DNA from: Daphnia carinata
Taxonomy: Eukaryota > Arthropoda > Branchiopoda > Diplostraca > Daphniidae
Assembly (NCBI RefSeq): GCF_022539665.2
Contig: NC_081340.1
Span: forward strand, 6,199,357 to 6,263,356
Length of the DNA: 64,000 nucleotides
Direction: 5' to 3'
Shown: positions 1 to 16,135 of the stretch, piece after piece
How the letters are laid out: every line of letters begins with the position of its first letter
Position numbering within the stretch: position 1 is the stretch's first letter
Made by a program: the position numbers and the translations under genes
Notes under the pieces: generated by a model
Told to the model about the DNA's origin: nothing
Seen by the model: the letters and a program-made list of their open reading frames with translations, nothing else
The model's database searches: none

Positions 1-79
1 CTCATCCAGAACCCTTCTGGAGTTGGCATCCTTCTGACGTGCTGATTCCCTTTGGGCAGAGTTCATATTGTAGTTTAAT

Positions 80-381
80 TTAATCAGTTTCCCTTTCGGC
101 CAAAGGAAAACTAATCCTATCCATCAAATCGTCGATTCTCGTTTGTAAAACTTCTAAATATTCAGGAGCAATGAACAAGTGAGTTTCATCCAAGTCTTGA
201 AGAATGAATTTGTTTCCTAGCGCGTTAGTTTCGTCCAAATGTAGAAGAAGTTGTTTCATAGCAGCATCACTATATATAAATTCATATAGAATGACGTAAA
301 TTCTTTGGAAAATAAAATAGCTTTAATTTTTTATAGATCAACATACCATTCAACTAGGATTCCTTTCGTAACGTTCACCAT
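80..381 (-). CDS. GTF2H5: TFIIH subunit 5 (TTDA/Tfb5)
   Basis: Smallest core subunit of TFIIH, which stabilises the XPB-p52 module for transcription initiation and nucleotide excision repair in the nucleus. Two exons read on the minus strand, 347-381 and 80-269, giving 74 residues against 71 in human. The start MVNVTKGILVEC and the central LHLDETNALGNKFILQDLD followed by ETHLF are close to the vertebrate protein. The exon edges are a GTATGT donor and a TATAG acceptor, and the split codon encodes the Cys after VE. The ATG at 379-381 is the only start that gives the family N-terminus. The next gene upstream is the septin, on the same strand, about 530 bp away. Confidence 0.93.
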
Positions 382-910
382 TTTGGCATTTTTTGCTTTA
401 AAGATGCACTGAATTGTTCGGCGCTAGATGGCAACTAAATACCAGGAGGCTGTATGTTTTATTTTATTTTTTTACAAACAAAAAAGATCTGAATTGTTAT
501 TAAAATACCAACGGATAAAAAATTTCCAAGATAAACCAGCAAAACCTTGAGTCTTAAAAAAAATGTATATTGAATACTGCAACCAGTATTGAGATACTAA
601 GGAGAAATTCGGTGTAGAATTATAGAGACGCATCTTGGCTTCACACCATACATGGAAGAAAAAATCAAATGAAGGCAAGGGAGGAAAATAATCACTATAG
701 TGACCAGAAAAAAGCATAGTATTATTTAAAATGTTGGCACTTGGATTGAAATTTTTTTATAGAAACTTAAGACGTCTTATTGGAAGGTATGAGTGCCAAG
801 GATAGCGAAAGGATAATCCAAGAAAACGAACAGTCAAAAACATAGAGAAAAAATATTCCTTGTGGGATGATGAACCATAAAAAATTGCTATTCCTCCTGG
901 TTCCATCATG
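382..910. other. Intergenic, no supported gene
   Basis: The stretch lies between the GTF2H5 start and the septin stop. It is AT-rich, and its longest open frame (472-717, minus) has no recognisable domain. It probably holds the septin 3'UTR and the GTF2H5 promoter. Confidence 0.5.
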
Positions 911-2595
911 CTATTGAGGTTGCTGTTGTTGCATTTGAGCTTGCATCTGAGCCAACATCTGTTGCATTCGTCGTAGCTCCGCCTCTTTTTCCTACAAGAA
1001 AACAATTTCACCAAATCAATCGAAAAACTTAACATTACCAAAGCCTGTTTTAATGCAAAATATTTGCTAACCTGCAGTATTTTTTCTTTCTCATTGATTT
1101 GCTCTGGGGCAGCTGGCGGTGCGGTAGAATTGGTTGGTCCGGCAGTTTTTCGATTTCCTGCTACTACACCTTTAGCAAGACGCTCTGATCGGTAATTTTC
1201 GTAATGTACATCTTGGGTGACTTCCTGAAGGTCTTGCAATTGTTGACTGATGAAATGAAATCGAAAAATATTAGTTCAACAGTCATGTGGCAGTAGCGTT
1301 ACTTCGAGTTACATTAGCATCGTTCGAAGTTTAATGAAATCGCAGTGTTCGGGATTTTCCACTTCAACTACGCCCCATGGATACTGTCGCCCGCGGACCT
1401 TACGGCCTTTAACTTCAATCAATGTATTGGCTCCACATACAGCGAACGGCACGGCCTCCTTTAGTTGACGGACTTGCTCTTTGTAGTCTTCGTCTTCATC
1501 AGAATCGCAATCAGGTAACGGGTAAATCCGAATTCCATTGGCTTCAATTTCTTCCATAACCTACACAAATTGCATAAGAAGGTTATGATCACAATACAGT
1601 ATGGTAGAAATTATACCCTTTTCTTTAGTCGAGCAATTTCTTTCTTAGTCAACATATCGGCTTTTGCGATGACGGGAACAATGTTTACTTTGTGATGTAG
1701 CATTTTCATAAATTGTGTATCGAGTGGTTTCAACCTATAAATTAATAACCAGATAACGAATCTGCGACATGCTACGGAGTAAACGCAGTTTTACCCATGC
1801 CCATATGGTGAAATAAAGTAGAAGCAGCAATGAACTCGGTTATCCACAATATTGCGACGATTCAGTCCACTTTCGTCCCGAAGGAAACGCTCAAATTGGT
1901 CATCAATGTACTGGATTATTGATCTAAAGCTGGTAAATATAGGAAGAAATTAAAATCAAATAGCAAGATTCACATTTACTGTAACAGGTCACATGGAAAT
2001 TACCAGTCAGTGTTATCAATGGCATCTCCAAACCCAGGAGTGTCAACCACTGTAAGACGAAGCTTAACTCCTCTCTCTTCAATTTCCACAGTAGAAGCAT
2101 CAATTTTGACTGTCTGCTTTGTGCGCTCTATTAAAAAATATATTGGGTGACATCTACTTAACATTTCTATGATCAAATGATGACAAACCTCCAGCTGATG
2201 GAATATTGCGCTCAGGATAAAGGTCAGTCAAGAACAGGCTATTGACCAAGGTTGATTTTCCAAGCCCAGTTTCTCCTGAGAAGTTCAGATCAGGCTTTTA
2301 AAATTTCTAACAAGCTAGTTTTAATAAACAAGTTTACTTACCGACAACCATTAAGGTAAACTCAAATCCTTTTTTAACTGATTTTCTGTGAACTTGGTTA
2401 GGTAAATTGGCGAATCCAACATATCCGGGCATTTCTGGGTTTGTGAACTGCTTTCGAGAAACGAATAAATTGTTTTATTGGAATCGTGGTTCAAAGCTAT
2501 GCATAAAGTTAATATGCAGCTATGCAATTATGCAAAGTTAAGAAAAATAACGAAAGTACTACCCCGCCTGGATTTTTGATTGATTCCGCTGACAT
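911..2595 (-). CDS. Sep1: Septin, SEPT2 group (Drosophila Sep1-like)
   Basis: GTP-binding cytoskeletal protein that assembles into septin filaments at the cortex and cleavage furrow. Nine exons: 2563-2595, 2342-2447, 2189-2275, 2004-2127, 1795-1923, 1617-1734, 1313-1560, 1072-1246 and 911-991, summing to 366 residues. The polybasic entry [15 protein letters not shown] precedes the P-loop [21 protein letters not shown] is the G3 region and IAKADMLT (the AKAD box) is G4. The septin-unique element [15 protein letters not shown] follows. The C-terminus is a short Met/Gln-rich coiled coil. The sequence is nearest to Sep1/Sep4 of insects; which of the two is uncertain. It is transcribed divergently from ALKBH4. 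Confidence 0.95.
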
Positions 2596-2998
2596 AACTG
2601 GTAAACAATGTTGTAATTGTAACAGGCAGGTTTAAACTTTTGCAGTTGTTAAAAATAGGAATCAAAAACGATGACAGTTATCAAATTTATCTAATAGTAC
2701 GGCAGCAACAACGGCAGCGGTGGCGCTGCGATCTACTTGGGTGTGTGCGGACCTTTCGCCAATTGAAACGTCTTATCTTTTTCCCTGAAATTTAGTAAGA
2801 TTAATGTTTGAAACTTCTTTTTAAAATAATGAATAAATATTTTCATAGCTCCACACAAAACTAAATAACGTTAGAATATATTCACTGTTTCGTCAACCAT
2901 TTGTTGCCGCTGGACATGGCGTTGCATAGCAGACGATTCTCGAATCGTACGCATTGACGTTTGTTGACAAGTTGTTGAACGATAATAGGTTTTGAATT
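2596..2998. promoter_or_regulatory. Divergent promoter region, septin / ALKBH4
   Basis: About 400 bp separate the two start codons, which point away from each other, so both promoters and 5'UTRs must lie here. I see no clear TATA box for either gene, in line with housekeeping-type promoters. The assignment rests on geometry. Confidence 0.5.
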
Positions 2999-4170
2999 AT
3001 GTCAGGTAAACCACGTCCGTGTGGTTGCAAGGGTTACCGCTCTTGTTTATTGTGTGAAAGAGAATTCAATCTGCTACCGTTTAAGGATGACATTTTTACA
3101 GCTGATTCACTTAAAGAGCAAGTAAGTAGTATGTTTGTGTTGAAAGCTTTTGTACTGGTGCCTTTTATGTGTAATCCAATCACCGTCCATTCCAGGGAAT
3201 TCCATCATATATTTATTGCCCTTCATGTAACTTAGCTTGGCCAGGATGGGATTGTGATGCAGATGAACATCCAAATCACAGTGGAGAACCAATAGCATTT
3301 CCTGGGATTTACATTCAAGTACAATCATTTTTGTTGATTATTTAGTGGACTGTTTTATTTTATTTCCTGTATTTTCATTTTCAGCCAGAATTTTTTACTG
3401 AAAAGGAAATGATTGAGCTTATGAATTCATTTGATTCCATTCCATGGGAATCTTCTGTCAGTGGAAGACGAAAGCAGGTATTTGCATCCATTCCTTCTAG
3501 TCCAATGTGAAATCAACAATCACACATTACTATAAAAATAGAATTTTGGACCTAAAACAAATTTTAAGAAGAGGAAACTTCAACTTGGTAGTTTTAAAGG
3601 AGTTCCAAGCTTTTCCCGGTTATTTCAAGAAAGGATTCAAAGTGTTCCTCTTTTGAGAGATTATCACACAATTGAACAATGCAGTTTGGAATATGATCCA
3701 GTACGGGGTGCTTCCATTGAGCCACATATAGATGACTGTTGGGTTTGGTAAAATAAATTTCTAATTTACCTGTTAATTTGCGTTCAGCGAAAAATTGCTT
3801 TGCGCTTAATTGCAGGGGCGAGCGTATCGTAACCCTCAATTTAGCCGGCGACAGCTATCTTACGATGACAAAGTATCATGGGGGCGATGATAAATATAAT
3901 TTGCAACAAGTTGATGTAGAGCTACCCAAAGCAGAAGATATTCCTGATATTTGTGTGAGGATTCCGCAACCGGCAAGATCTTTGGTTGTTATTTATGGTT
4001 CTGCTCGTTATCAATGGTTACATTGCGTGCTCCGACGTGATATTAGGGAGCAACGGGTTTGCATTGCCTTGAGAGAATTCACCAAACAGTTTCTGGATCC
4101 AAACGATAGTACGGGACAGGCTGTTTTAAAAGCTGCATCAAATTATTTTGATTGTGACAAACAATGTTAG
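2999..4170 (+). CDS. ALKBH4: Alpha-ketoglutarate-dependent dioxygenase ALKBH4
   Basis: AlkB-family Fe(II)/2-oxoglutarate oxygenase. In animals ALKBH4 demethylates monomethyl-lysine of actin and has also been linked to DNA 6mA. Five exons, 2999-3121, 3196-3318, 3385-3477, 3542-3747 and 3816-4170, give 299 residues. The N-terminal Cys cluster CGCKGYRSCLLCE is typical of ALKBH4. SGRRKQ-NFGPKTNFKKRK spans the exon 3/4 junction. The iron ligands are the H and D of EPHIDDCWVWGER and the distal H in YQWLHCVLRRDI. The 2OG-binding arginines lie in the RRDIREQRVCI segment. Introns are 61-77 bp. The start is the first ATG and matches the family N-terminus. Confidence 0.94.
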
Positions 4171-4890
4171 CTTGAAAATATAAAAAATTTAGGCAACATC
4201 TGCTGTTTGTCCATCTGTTTCCTGCAGCCAATTTAGTGCCAGACTTGAACCTGCCCTTTCCTGTTGTTATACAGTTGAAAAACCAATGGTAATCAAGCAT
4301 ATTGCAATGAAAGTTTTTGTTGAATGCAGCAACTATGGTAGTACCTGTGGTGATTATACGTCGAACCTTAAAAGGTAAGGGTAATATCCTCCCCTAAAAC
4401 CCGTTGGCCGTCACGCCAGTGACGCATCACCACGCCTTGTACTGGAAAGTTCCCATTCTACACGAATCTTTCCCCAACTGAACTATCATGCTTTTGTATA
4501 AGGTTTGTAGGTCGTTAGGGCCCAACTGCTGACTTTCCAAAGTTGGACTGAATAATGCTGGCTTGCTTACTTGATTTGATACAGTACTTAACTGAAAATT
4601 ATAAATCCTCAAGCAAAAACTGAGTCAAAGCACATTATCTTGAATGCAAAAATCATATTAAATACTTACTGTAGAGTCCTTCTGTAGCAATGCAGCAGAA
4701 GCAGACGCGATCAATACACAAAGTCCGTTAACAAAAAGTCAACGCGGGAAGAAAAAAGGCAGCGAAACGATAGGCGGATACCGCCTCCTGATTGGTCAAT
4801 AAAAAAGCAGACTCGTCCCGTACAGTCAGTAGGGCAAGCCTCTCAATGGTTTGCCATGGCGAAGCTAGTCGGCGAGCCGTTCTAGGATTG
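4171..4890. other. Intergenic between ALKBH4 and alpha-tubulin
   Basis: The stretch contains the ALKBH4 3'UTR and the upstream part of the tubulin promoter. An open frame with plausible splice sites runs on the minus strand (about 4430-4740) but lacks an ATG. It is reported as a finding rather than a gene. A short perfect hairpin, cgtcac-gcca-gtgacg, sits near 4409-4424. Confidence 0.4.
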
Positions 4891-4891
4891 G

Positions 4892-4897
4892 TATAAG
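4892..4897 (+). promoter_or_regulatory. TATA-like element of alpha-tubulin
   Basis: The sequence tataag lies about 140 bp upstream of the tubulin ATG and would place the transcription start near 4920-4930. That leaves a 5'UTR of roughly 110 bases. No reporter or TSS evidence is available from sequence alone. Confidence 0.4.
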
Positions 4898-5033
4898 TAC
4901 CAGCCCTCCAGATTCAAGTAGGGCATTGTTCACTCGATAGAGGACTCCATAACTACGTCGCTCTGTGGAAGAAGAAATTTCCCAACTTATTTTAGCTTGC
5001 TGATTATCGTTGAATCTCATCAAATTTATCAAA

Positions 5034-6910
<1,877 letters not shown>

Positions 6911-7224
6911 TGTTCTCAATTCGTTTCCCTTAATCGACGAGAGTAGCATTTACTTGAATTTGACTGATTTGAATCTCAAATACATAATCTCAAGCATAAA
7001 GCACAGTATTATTTATTAAATCTACGTATTAACTACGAAAGCGTTCTAAATCGTCCAGTTGAGGGATTCTTCGTATTTCAAAGCTGAAGAAAAGATAGAA
7101 ACGGAAAACGTGGAATACCACAACTTTCCATTCTGTGAGTCATTCGTAATAAAAACTATATTTCCGGTGGTAGTCTTTTTATTCGTGGTCAAAAAGTTGA
7201 TAACTTAGTGCATCTAACAAATGT
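6911..7224. other. Convergent 3' region, tubulin / CCDC86
   Basis: The stretch lies between the tubulin stop (plus) and the CCDC86-like stop (minus). It must hold both 3'UTRs. AT-rich, with no open frame of note. Confidence 0.5.
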
Positions 7225-9113
7225 TTACACCACTTTAGTTGTGTCCCGCTTTTGAATCAATTTCAGTTGCTTTTTCTTCATTCTCTTGATTTTGTTTGTA
7301 TTCCGAATCTGAAATGATCAAAAACTATAAGACCTACTGGCAAAATTTTTAAGTAAATGAACTTACCACTTGCACAACTTCTCCGCGACGCGCATTTTCT
7401 TCTTCACGCTTCTTATTAATCTCGCGGCGGCGGGCGATTTCAGCTCGTCGAGCTCGCTCTTCTTCCTTCATACGATTTTCCAGTTCTTTCACCCGTTGAC
7501 GTTCTTGTCTCAACTGAGTAATTTTCTGAAAAGGCATTTTAAGCCTTTATCTTGGTACAAATACCGAGGGCTGCAAAGAAAACGGAACAATTTAGAAGTG
7601 CCTTTCATATGTTCCGATACATTGCCATAGAACAGCGCCTACTTGGATTTTGGTTCTTTCCATTCACGACCAGATTTGGACTTTCCTCTTGGTATATTCC
7701 GCATTACATCAGCACCACATGGAAGACTCTCTTTAGGAGGAGCTTCAACCTTTTTTTTGTTGGTCGAATTTTTCGTTCAACTGGAGTTTTCTTACCTGCG
7801 GAGAAAAATATGGAAATAATCTGGACCGTAAAAGAAATTGAAACTTAGTACTTACCAGATTTTTTCAGCATTAGTGTTTTATTAACTGTGATATTGCTTA
7901 TCGGTACTCCAAATAACGTGCGAGGTTTCTCAACACCACACTTTACAGGTGAATCATCTGTTTGAATTATATTTGTCTCTTTAAGTGGAGTTGGTTCTAG
8001 TGATTTGCTTTCTTCTTGTCTCTGCTCCATGGGATTTTCTGAAGTTGCAACCTCTGTTTCATCAGTTTGACTTACTGGCTGGTTTTCACTTGTTACACAA
8101 TCCATTTTTCCAGCCTGTTTCATTGCATCTGTTGTATCTTCTAAATTGGTTGGAGTTGATACTGGGGTGAAGAAATTTTCTTGATTGTGTTCCTCATTGG
8201 AATGCAAATTTTCTTTAGAAACAACATCATCAACAATGATTTTAGGGACAGTGATTTCACACTTTCCAATGCTTTTATCAACAACTTCATCCACTCTCTC
8301 TATGATCGGATCAACTTTAACTGCTTCAGTCACTTCCTTAATGCTTTCAACATCTTCAATTCTTTTCTCAGTGTTGTCAACATCTTCATCTCTTTTCTCA
8401 ATGATTTCAACATCTTGAATCACTTTTCCAGTTACTATTTGGCTTTCAAGATTATCAATATCTTCAGTCTTAACAAGAGATTTATCTTCCGTTTTTACAG
8501 TTAATTCAGTTTTTTGCATTTTAACTGGAGATTTAAGGATGTTAGTTTTAACTGGTGATCTAGAACCTTCTGGCTTTACAGGAGATTTTACACTTCGTGT
8601 TTCAACTGATTTTGCTGGAGACCATTTTGGTTGAATTTTGTTACCCTGGACATCAATAATTTCTGGTTTTTGGTTGATGTCATCCTCTTTTTCCTCATCA
8701 AGTTCAACCAAGATGTGGTTATCCTTTCCTTTTGCAAGATTGGCATGCTCATCTGTCTTCTCTTCACTGATTGGTATCAGTGTGTCCACACCTTCAACCA
8801 ATTTACGCCTTTTTATAACAACTAATTCAACATCGCTCGTGTCATTATCACTTCCAGCAGGTTTATTCCTGGTGGAACGACGGGCAGCTGGCCTGGGTGT
8901 ATCGTTATTGGCTGATTCTACCGAAGAATTTGACAGACGTCGGGATCTCCGGGTAGGCGTTGGAATTTCGGCAGGGGTTGATGGTACATTTCCGACTGAA
9001 CGTCTCGTGCTTCTTCTTGTGGTGCTTGTAGTTGATGAATCAGACTGCTCTGCAACTTGTGTGCCAGATTCATCACTTTGTAAAGCTTGGCTTTTTCTTC
9101 TTGTATTTACCAT
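7225..9113 (-). CDS. CCDC86: CCDC86-like nucleolar protein (Cgr1 domain), frame broken at two A runs
   Basis: Homologue of CCDC86/cyclon, a basic coiled-coil nucleolar protein related to yeast Cgr1 (ribosome biogenesis). Exons: 7856-9113, 7643-7795, 7367-7570 and 7225-7308. Exon 1 encodes a low-complexity Ser/Thr/Arg tail with repeated S-P-V-K motifs. The conserved C-terminus is PRGKSKSGREWKEPKS, then QDKGLK-MPFQKI, a charged coiled coil, RRGEVVQV and KRMKKKQLKLIQKRD. As read, the frame slips by one base at an A8 run (7751-7758) and again at an A4 run (7537-7540). Adding one A at each gives 567 codons and a continuous family match. Assembly error or real decay are both possible. The start at 9113 is the first Met after a hydrophobic but unconserved upstream reading. 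Confidence 0.8.
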
Positions 9114-9382
9114 TTCACTGCGAGACTGAATTAGCAAAGATAAACGAAAAAGCCACACTAATGGAGCGGGGAACGTATTCAACACTATAAGACTAAACAG
9201 TAACCAGTAAACCACGTGCACTGTTGAGACTTAAGGACATCTAGCGTATGAAAATGAACGACGTGGGTTTTTAGAAAATTAAGGAGAAACGTATAGAATC
9301 AAGGAAAAATTTCATAAATTCTTTTCAGTAACGGGTGGAAATTTTAACGGAAGTTTTTTTATATATGAGAAAATTTAATATT

Positions 9383-12695
<3,313 letters not shown>

Positions 12696-13638
12696 TAGGA
12701 TAATCGTACTACGACACAAAAAATTTGTAAAATGTGAATCTGACGTGAGCTCTGTCGCCCACTGTCTGTGTAATCAAAACACCAAATGCCCCGGCTATGT
12801 TGCCAAATCAGTTCGGCATAACTGGCATGTACAATTTACAATGGTCGATTGTTTGCTATTCCAGTAGAAAAAAGTTTGAAAACGAAGTAAAGAAATATTT
12901 CTGTCTCGTGGAAATGCATTTTGTGATCTTTATTTTGCTACGTATAGAAAACTAACCCCTTCATTCATTTAAAGCGTATCAAATTTAAATTAGATTTTTC
13001 AAAATAAATATGCAACTCGAAACAGAAACAAGTTTATGATCATAAACTGCAAAGGTTTCCTATTCTTGAAATGACTCATCTTTGCAGATGCCTAATATTG
13101 CAACTCTGCAAGGGTTATCATCCGCCAAGACATCGACCACATGAAGCGCGCCATTCCTAGAAGCATGTCGTGGATTGGACCTCTCATAGGCAATTATCAT
13201 AGGCCTAAGCCACTCTGTTGAGATCATTTCATTTTGAAAACTGGTATTTGGAAAATAGTAGACAAAAGTGATTCAGTGACGTCTGTCGAACATGTAAACT
13301 TTATGATTCCTATAAAAAATAGCCAGAATAGTTGTGTAACTTGCTTTTTGGATGACTGGACGGTGAGTCATTGGCGACCGCGTGGTTGCGTCTGCAGAGT
13401 GTGCCCCTTTGTTGACTCAAAAACTTACGTTACATTTCCTCCGTAAGTGAAATCCTACAAGAATCATCTGTGAAATCCGAGTGGACAGTCCGCCTGCAAA
13501 GACTAGGTATACAGTAACTTTTATTTTTGCAATTCTTATTTCATGTGGCAGAAGTCAGTGTGTACTGCAACTCGAGACTGAATTCGGTTTACGAACGTTT
13601 ATAATTGACCGTCATTGGTGATACAGAAATAGTGGTCG
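12696..13638. other. Intergenic, VPS35 promoter and carboxypeptidase 1 downstream region
   Basis: I see no gene here. A 70-codon open frame at 13234-13446 (plus) has no signal peptide or recognisable motif and was not called. Confidence 0.45.
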
Positions 13639-15657
13639 TTTACATTAGCATTACAGCTTCTGCCACTACTTTAACACCTTCCCAGACTTCCAAGTTATTT
13701 GCCAAGATTTGACTGCCACAAGGAAAAAAAAACGATGTTAGCCTGATAGTTATGAAAACCTACACTTAAAAATTGCAATAATTTTTACACTTACCTTGCG
13801 GGTAGCTGGAATCCAAATTTCCCCGTATCACGCATTTCAACGGTGTACGAATATTTAATTCCGGCGCCTCCCTTTTTGGTAACCAATCATTTTAATATTA
13901 CATTCATTAATACTGATAAAGCTTTACCCTTACCTTTGCCCAGTCATCACTGCAGCCAGATGCAAGACCTGTGAAATTTAAAAATTTCATGAACTTTTTG
14001 CAGAATTGCTGCGATTTCATGACAGCACATACCTAAAAGATTAGTTGACGTGCCAATTGTATAGGGAGTTCCCTCGACAGCCGTTAGCTTATCAACTGCA
14101 CTTTGAGCCAAGTCGTACTACATTTAATTAGGGAAAAAATGTTTACTTTTCCATTAAGCGTTTCACTTTAAAAATGAACAAACCAGGTCTTGATAATCAT
14201 CTGGCAGAGCAGAAGTATAGCCCCATGGAGTCAGCCAGTATTGTCCATACGAGTGGAAGGAAAAGTAAACTTTGGTTTGATTTGCAACGCTCAGCATTGC
14301 GTCACGAACGTTTCGGGCTTCTACTTGGCTGAAAGCTGAACCTCCGTGATAAGTCTCGCCACATTCGATCGAAGTACTTCCACCAGTGTTCCAGTAGTAG
14401 TCAAAGTTACCTGTAAAGCTTCCCCTTGCTGTAATCCAATTTCCCACTGCTTGATTACGAACAATATTTACGATTTAAATCGGTTCCAACGCAGACACCT
14501 GAGTTTGGAGCACGATTTTTTCTCCACAGTCGGTCCTAAAAATTCCAAAAAGGGTTTTATTGGTCAAATTGACCTAAAGCGAACACAAATTGGGAACCCA
14601 ACCCCTGTTGGTGAGAATGTGTAGGTGTAGCCATCTGGGTTGAGGACGGGCATGATGTACCTGCATAAATATTTGCGTGATGGGGGATGGTTACGTGGTA
14701 TTCAAATTTAATAGTTATTTAACTAACCAGTCGATGTTGTCTACGTATTGTGGGTGTGCTGCATAATTTTCTACCAATTCGCGAATAAGCCATGTAACGA
14801 AAGCCGGTGAAATCCACTCACGAGCATGAATTCCTGTTTATTTGTTTTAGGTTTTAGGCGGATGGAAGCCAAATTTATGGCCGGAGCTTTCCAGCACACT
14901 TACCGCCCTCAGCAAAAATGGCGTTTTTCCCGCCTCCTCCTGTCGAGATTTTGAGTATTGGCATATCGTTACCCAAGTAACTTTGTCCAGTACTTGTGAC
15001 GGTCACCAAATTGGGGTAAGTGGCAGCCATTTCATTAACAAATTCATAAATCTATATGTTGTATAGTGAAAAATATTTGAGTTTGTCCCTTCGGCTAAAA
15101 GTGGCATTTCTAACATACGGCTGGTAAATCGGAATATGACGTCCAGTCAAGCGAATATCTTGGTGTACCAGGGGATCTCTGTAGAGCTTTTTTGGGTGCT
15201 AGAGGCGGGGCAATGTCACGTCGACTTAATTCAATTTCGCTATATTAAGAAAGGGTTCTTAGAAATCCTCGAAATGTGCGCGCTTATTGATTTCTCTTAC
15301 TGTTGAACGTCGTCTATTTTTATGTGATATTCCATTTTGAAAACCTCCAACAAATCGACGAACGTTTTCGTGAAAGCGGGTGGGACCATGACGTCGGCCG
15401 TAAAGTCAATATTACGAGGCTCAGTCCAGAAATCGTAAATGTCGCTTCTCTCATTGTAGAGCTTCACCAAAGCATCAAAAGAAACCTTGTCTTTGGCTTT
15501 CACTTGGTAGACTTGGTATCTGTAAAATCCAATCAGCAAAGTATTCAATTGCAAGTTGCAGTTGGGTTTTAAAATATTCGGTTGCTTACCCATCGTAACG
15601 TCTTTGCGTGGCCAACGCTGACGCAATTAAAAGTGCCAAAGCAAAAAGCAATCTCAT
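13639..15657 (-). CDS. Secreted zinc carboxypeptidase 1 (M14A), Tyr248 replaced by Gly
   Basis: Pancreatic-type procarboxypeptidase, likely a digestive exopeptidase that removes C-terminal residues. The signal peptide is MRLLFALALLIASALA, followed by the M14 activation domain (YQVYQVKAKDKVSF ... YDFWTEPRN). The catalytic domain has zinc ligands H and E in GIHAREW and H in FHSYGQYW. DLNRNF carries Asn144-Arg145, and VEMRDTG carries the catalytic Glu270 (bovine CPA numbering). SDDWAKGG puts Asp at 255, the carboxypeptidase B state. The codon for position 248 is split by an intron (G14033 plus 13967-13968) and reads Gly, where the other five copies have Tyr. A Cys also replaces the second Gly of ASGGS. 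First gene of the six-gene array by coordinate, and the most divergent. Confidence 0.9.
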
Positions 15658-16135
15658 TACGGATTATTCTTTTTGTTCGAAACACAAAAACTGTTGTCAC
15701 CTTGTTGAAATCAAGAATGTTTTGAAATCGCACAGGCTCACTTGACTATTTTTCTTAGCGTATTAATCGTTTTACTTGACTCCGTTTGTCAATAACGTTC
15801 TTTGTACTTTCGAACTTAGTCGTGTTGCTCTATCAAGATCTTTATCTTGTATTTTTTTTTACTATTTCATTTTCAATATTAACCTTAAAGAAATTGTGAT
15901 CCGGGTCACACGATTATTCTTTTTGGTACATCAGCTATTGTTTTAACGATAACGTTTTTCTAGCTCTAATCGAACGTCTTAATTTTGTTGTTCTGTCTCA
16001 CGACAATCAATAAAAGCATTAAAGGATCGTGAAAAAAAATTAATGCAGTAGATAATGTATAACATTTCATCGTATGTTGAAGTATATTTTTTAAAGTGAC
16101 ATGCTGGGCACTAGTGTTCCAAGTCTTCACTCGGC
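15658..16135. other. Intergenic spacer, carboxypeptidases 1 and 2
   Basis: AT-rich spacer holding the promoter of copy 1 and the 3' end of copy 2. I see no TATA box as clear as those of copies 3, 4 and 6. Confidence 0.45.

Noticed and set aside
8181-9129. Several plus-strand frames of 60-160 codons across 8.2-9.1 kb
   Set aside because: They mirror the low-complexity Ser/Val/Glu-rich first exon of the CCDC86-like gene and are themselves low complexity.
13234-13446. 70-codon plus-strand frame downstream of carboxypeptidase 1
   Set aside because: No signal peptide, domain or splice partner; length is within chance expectation.
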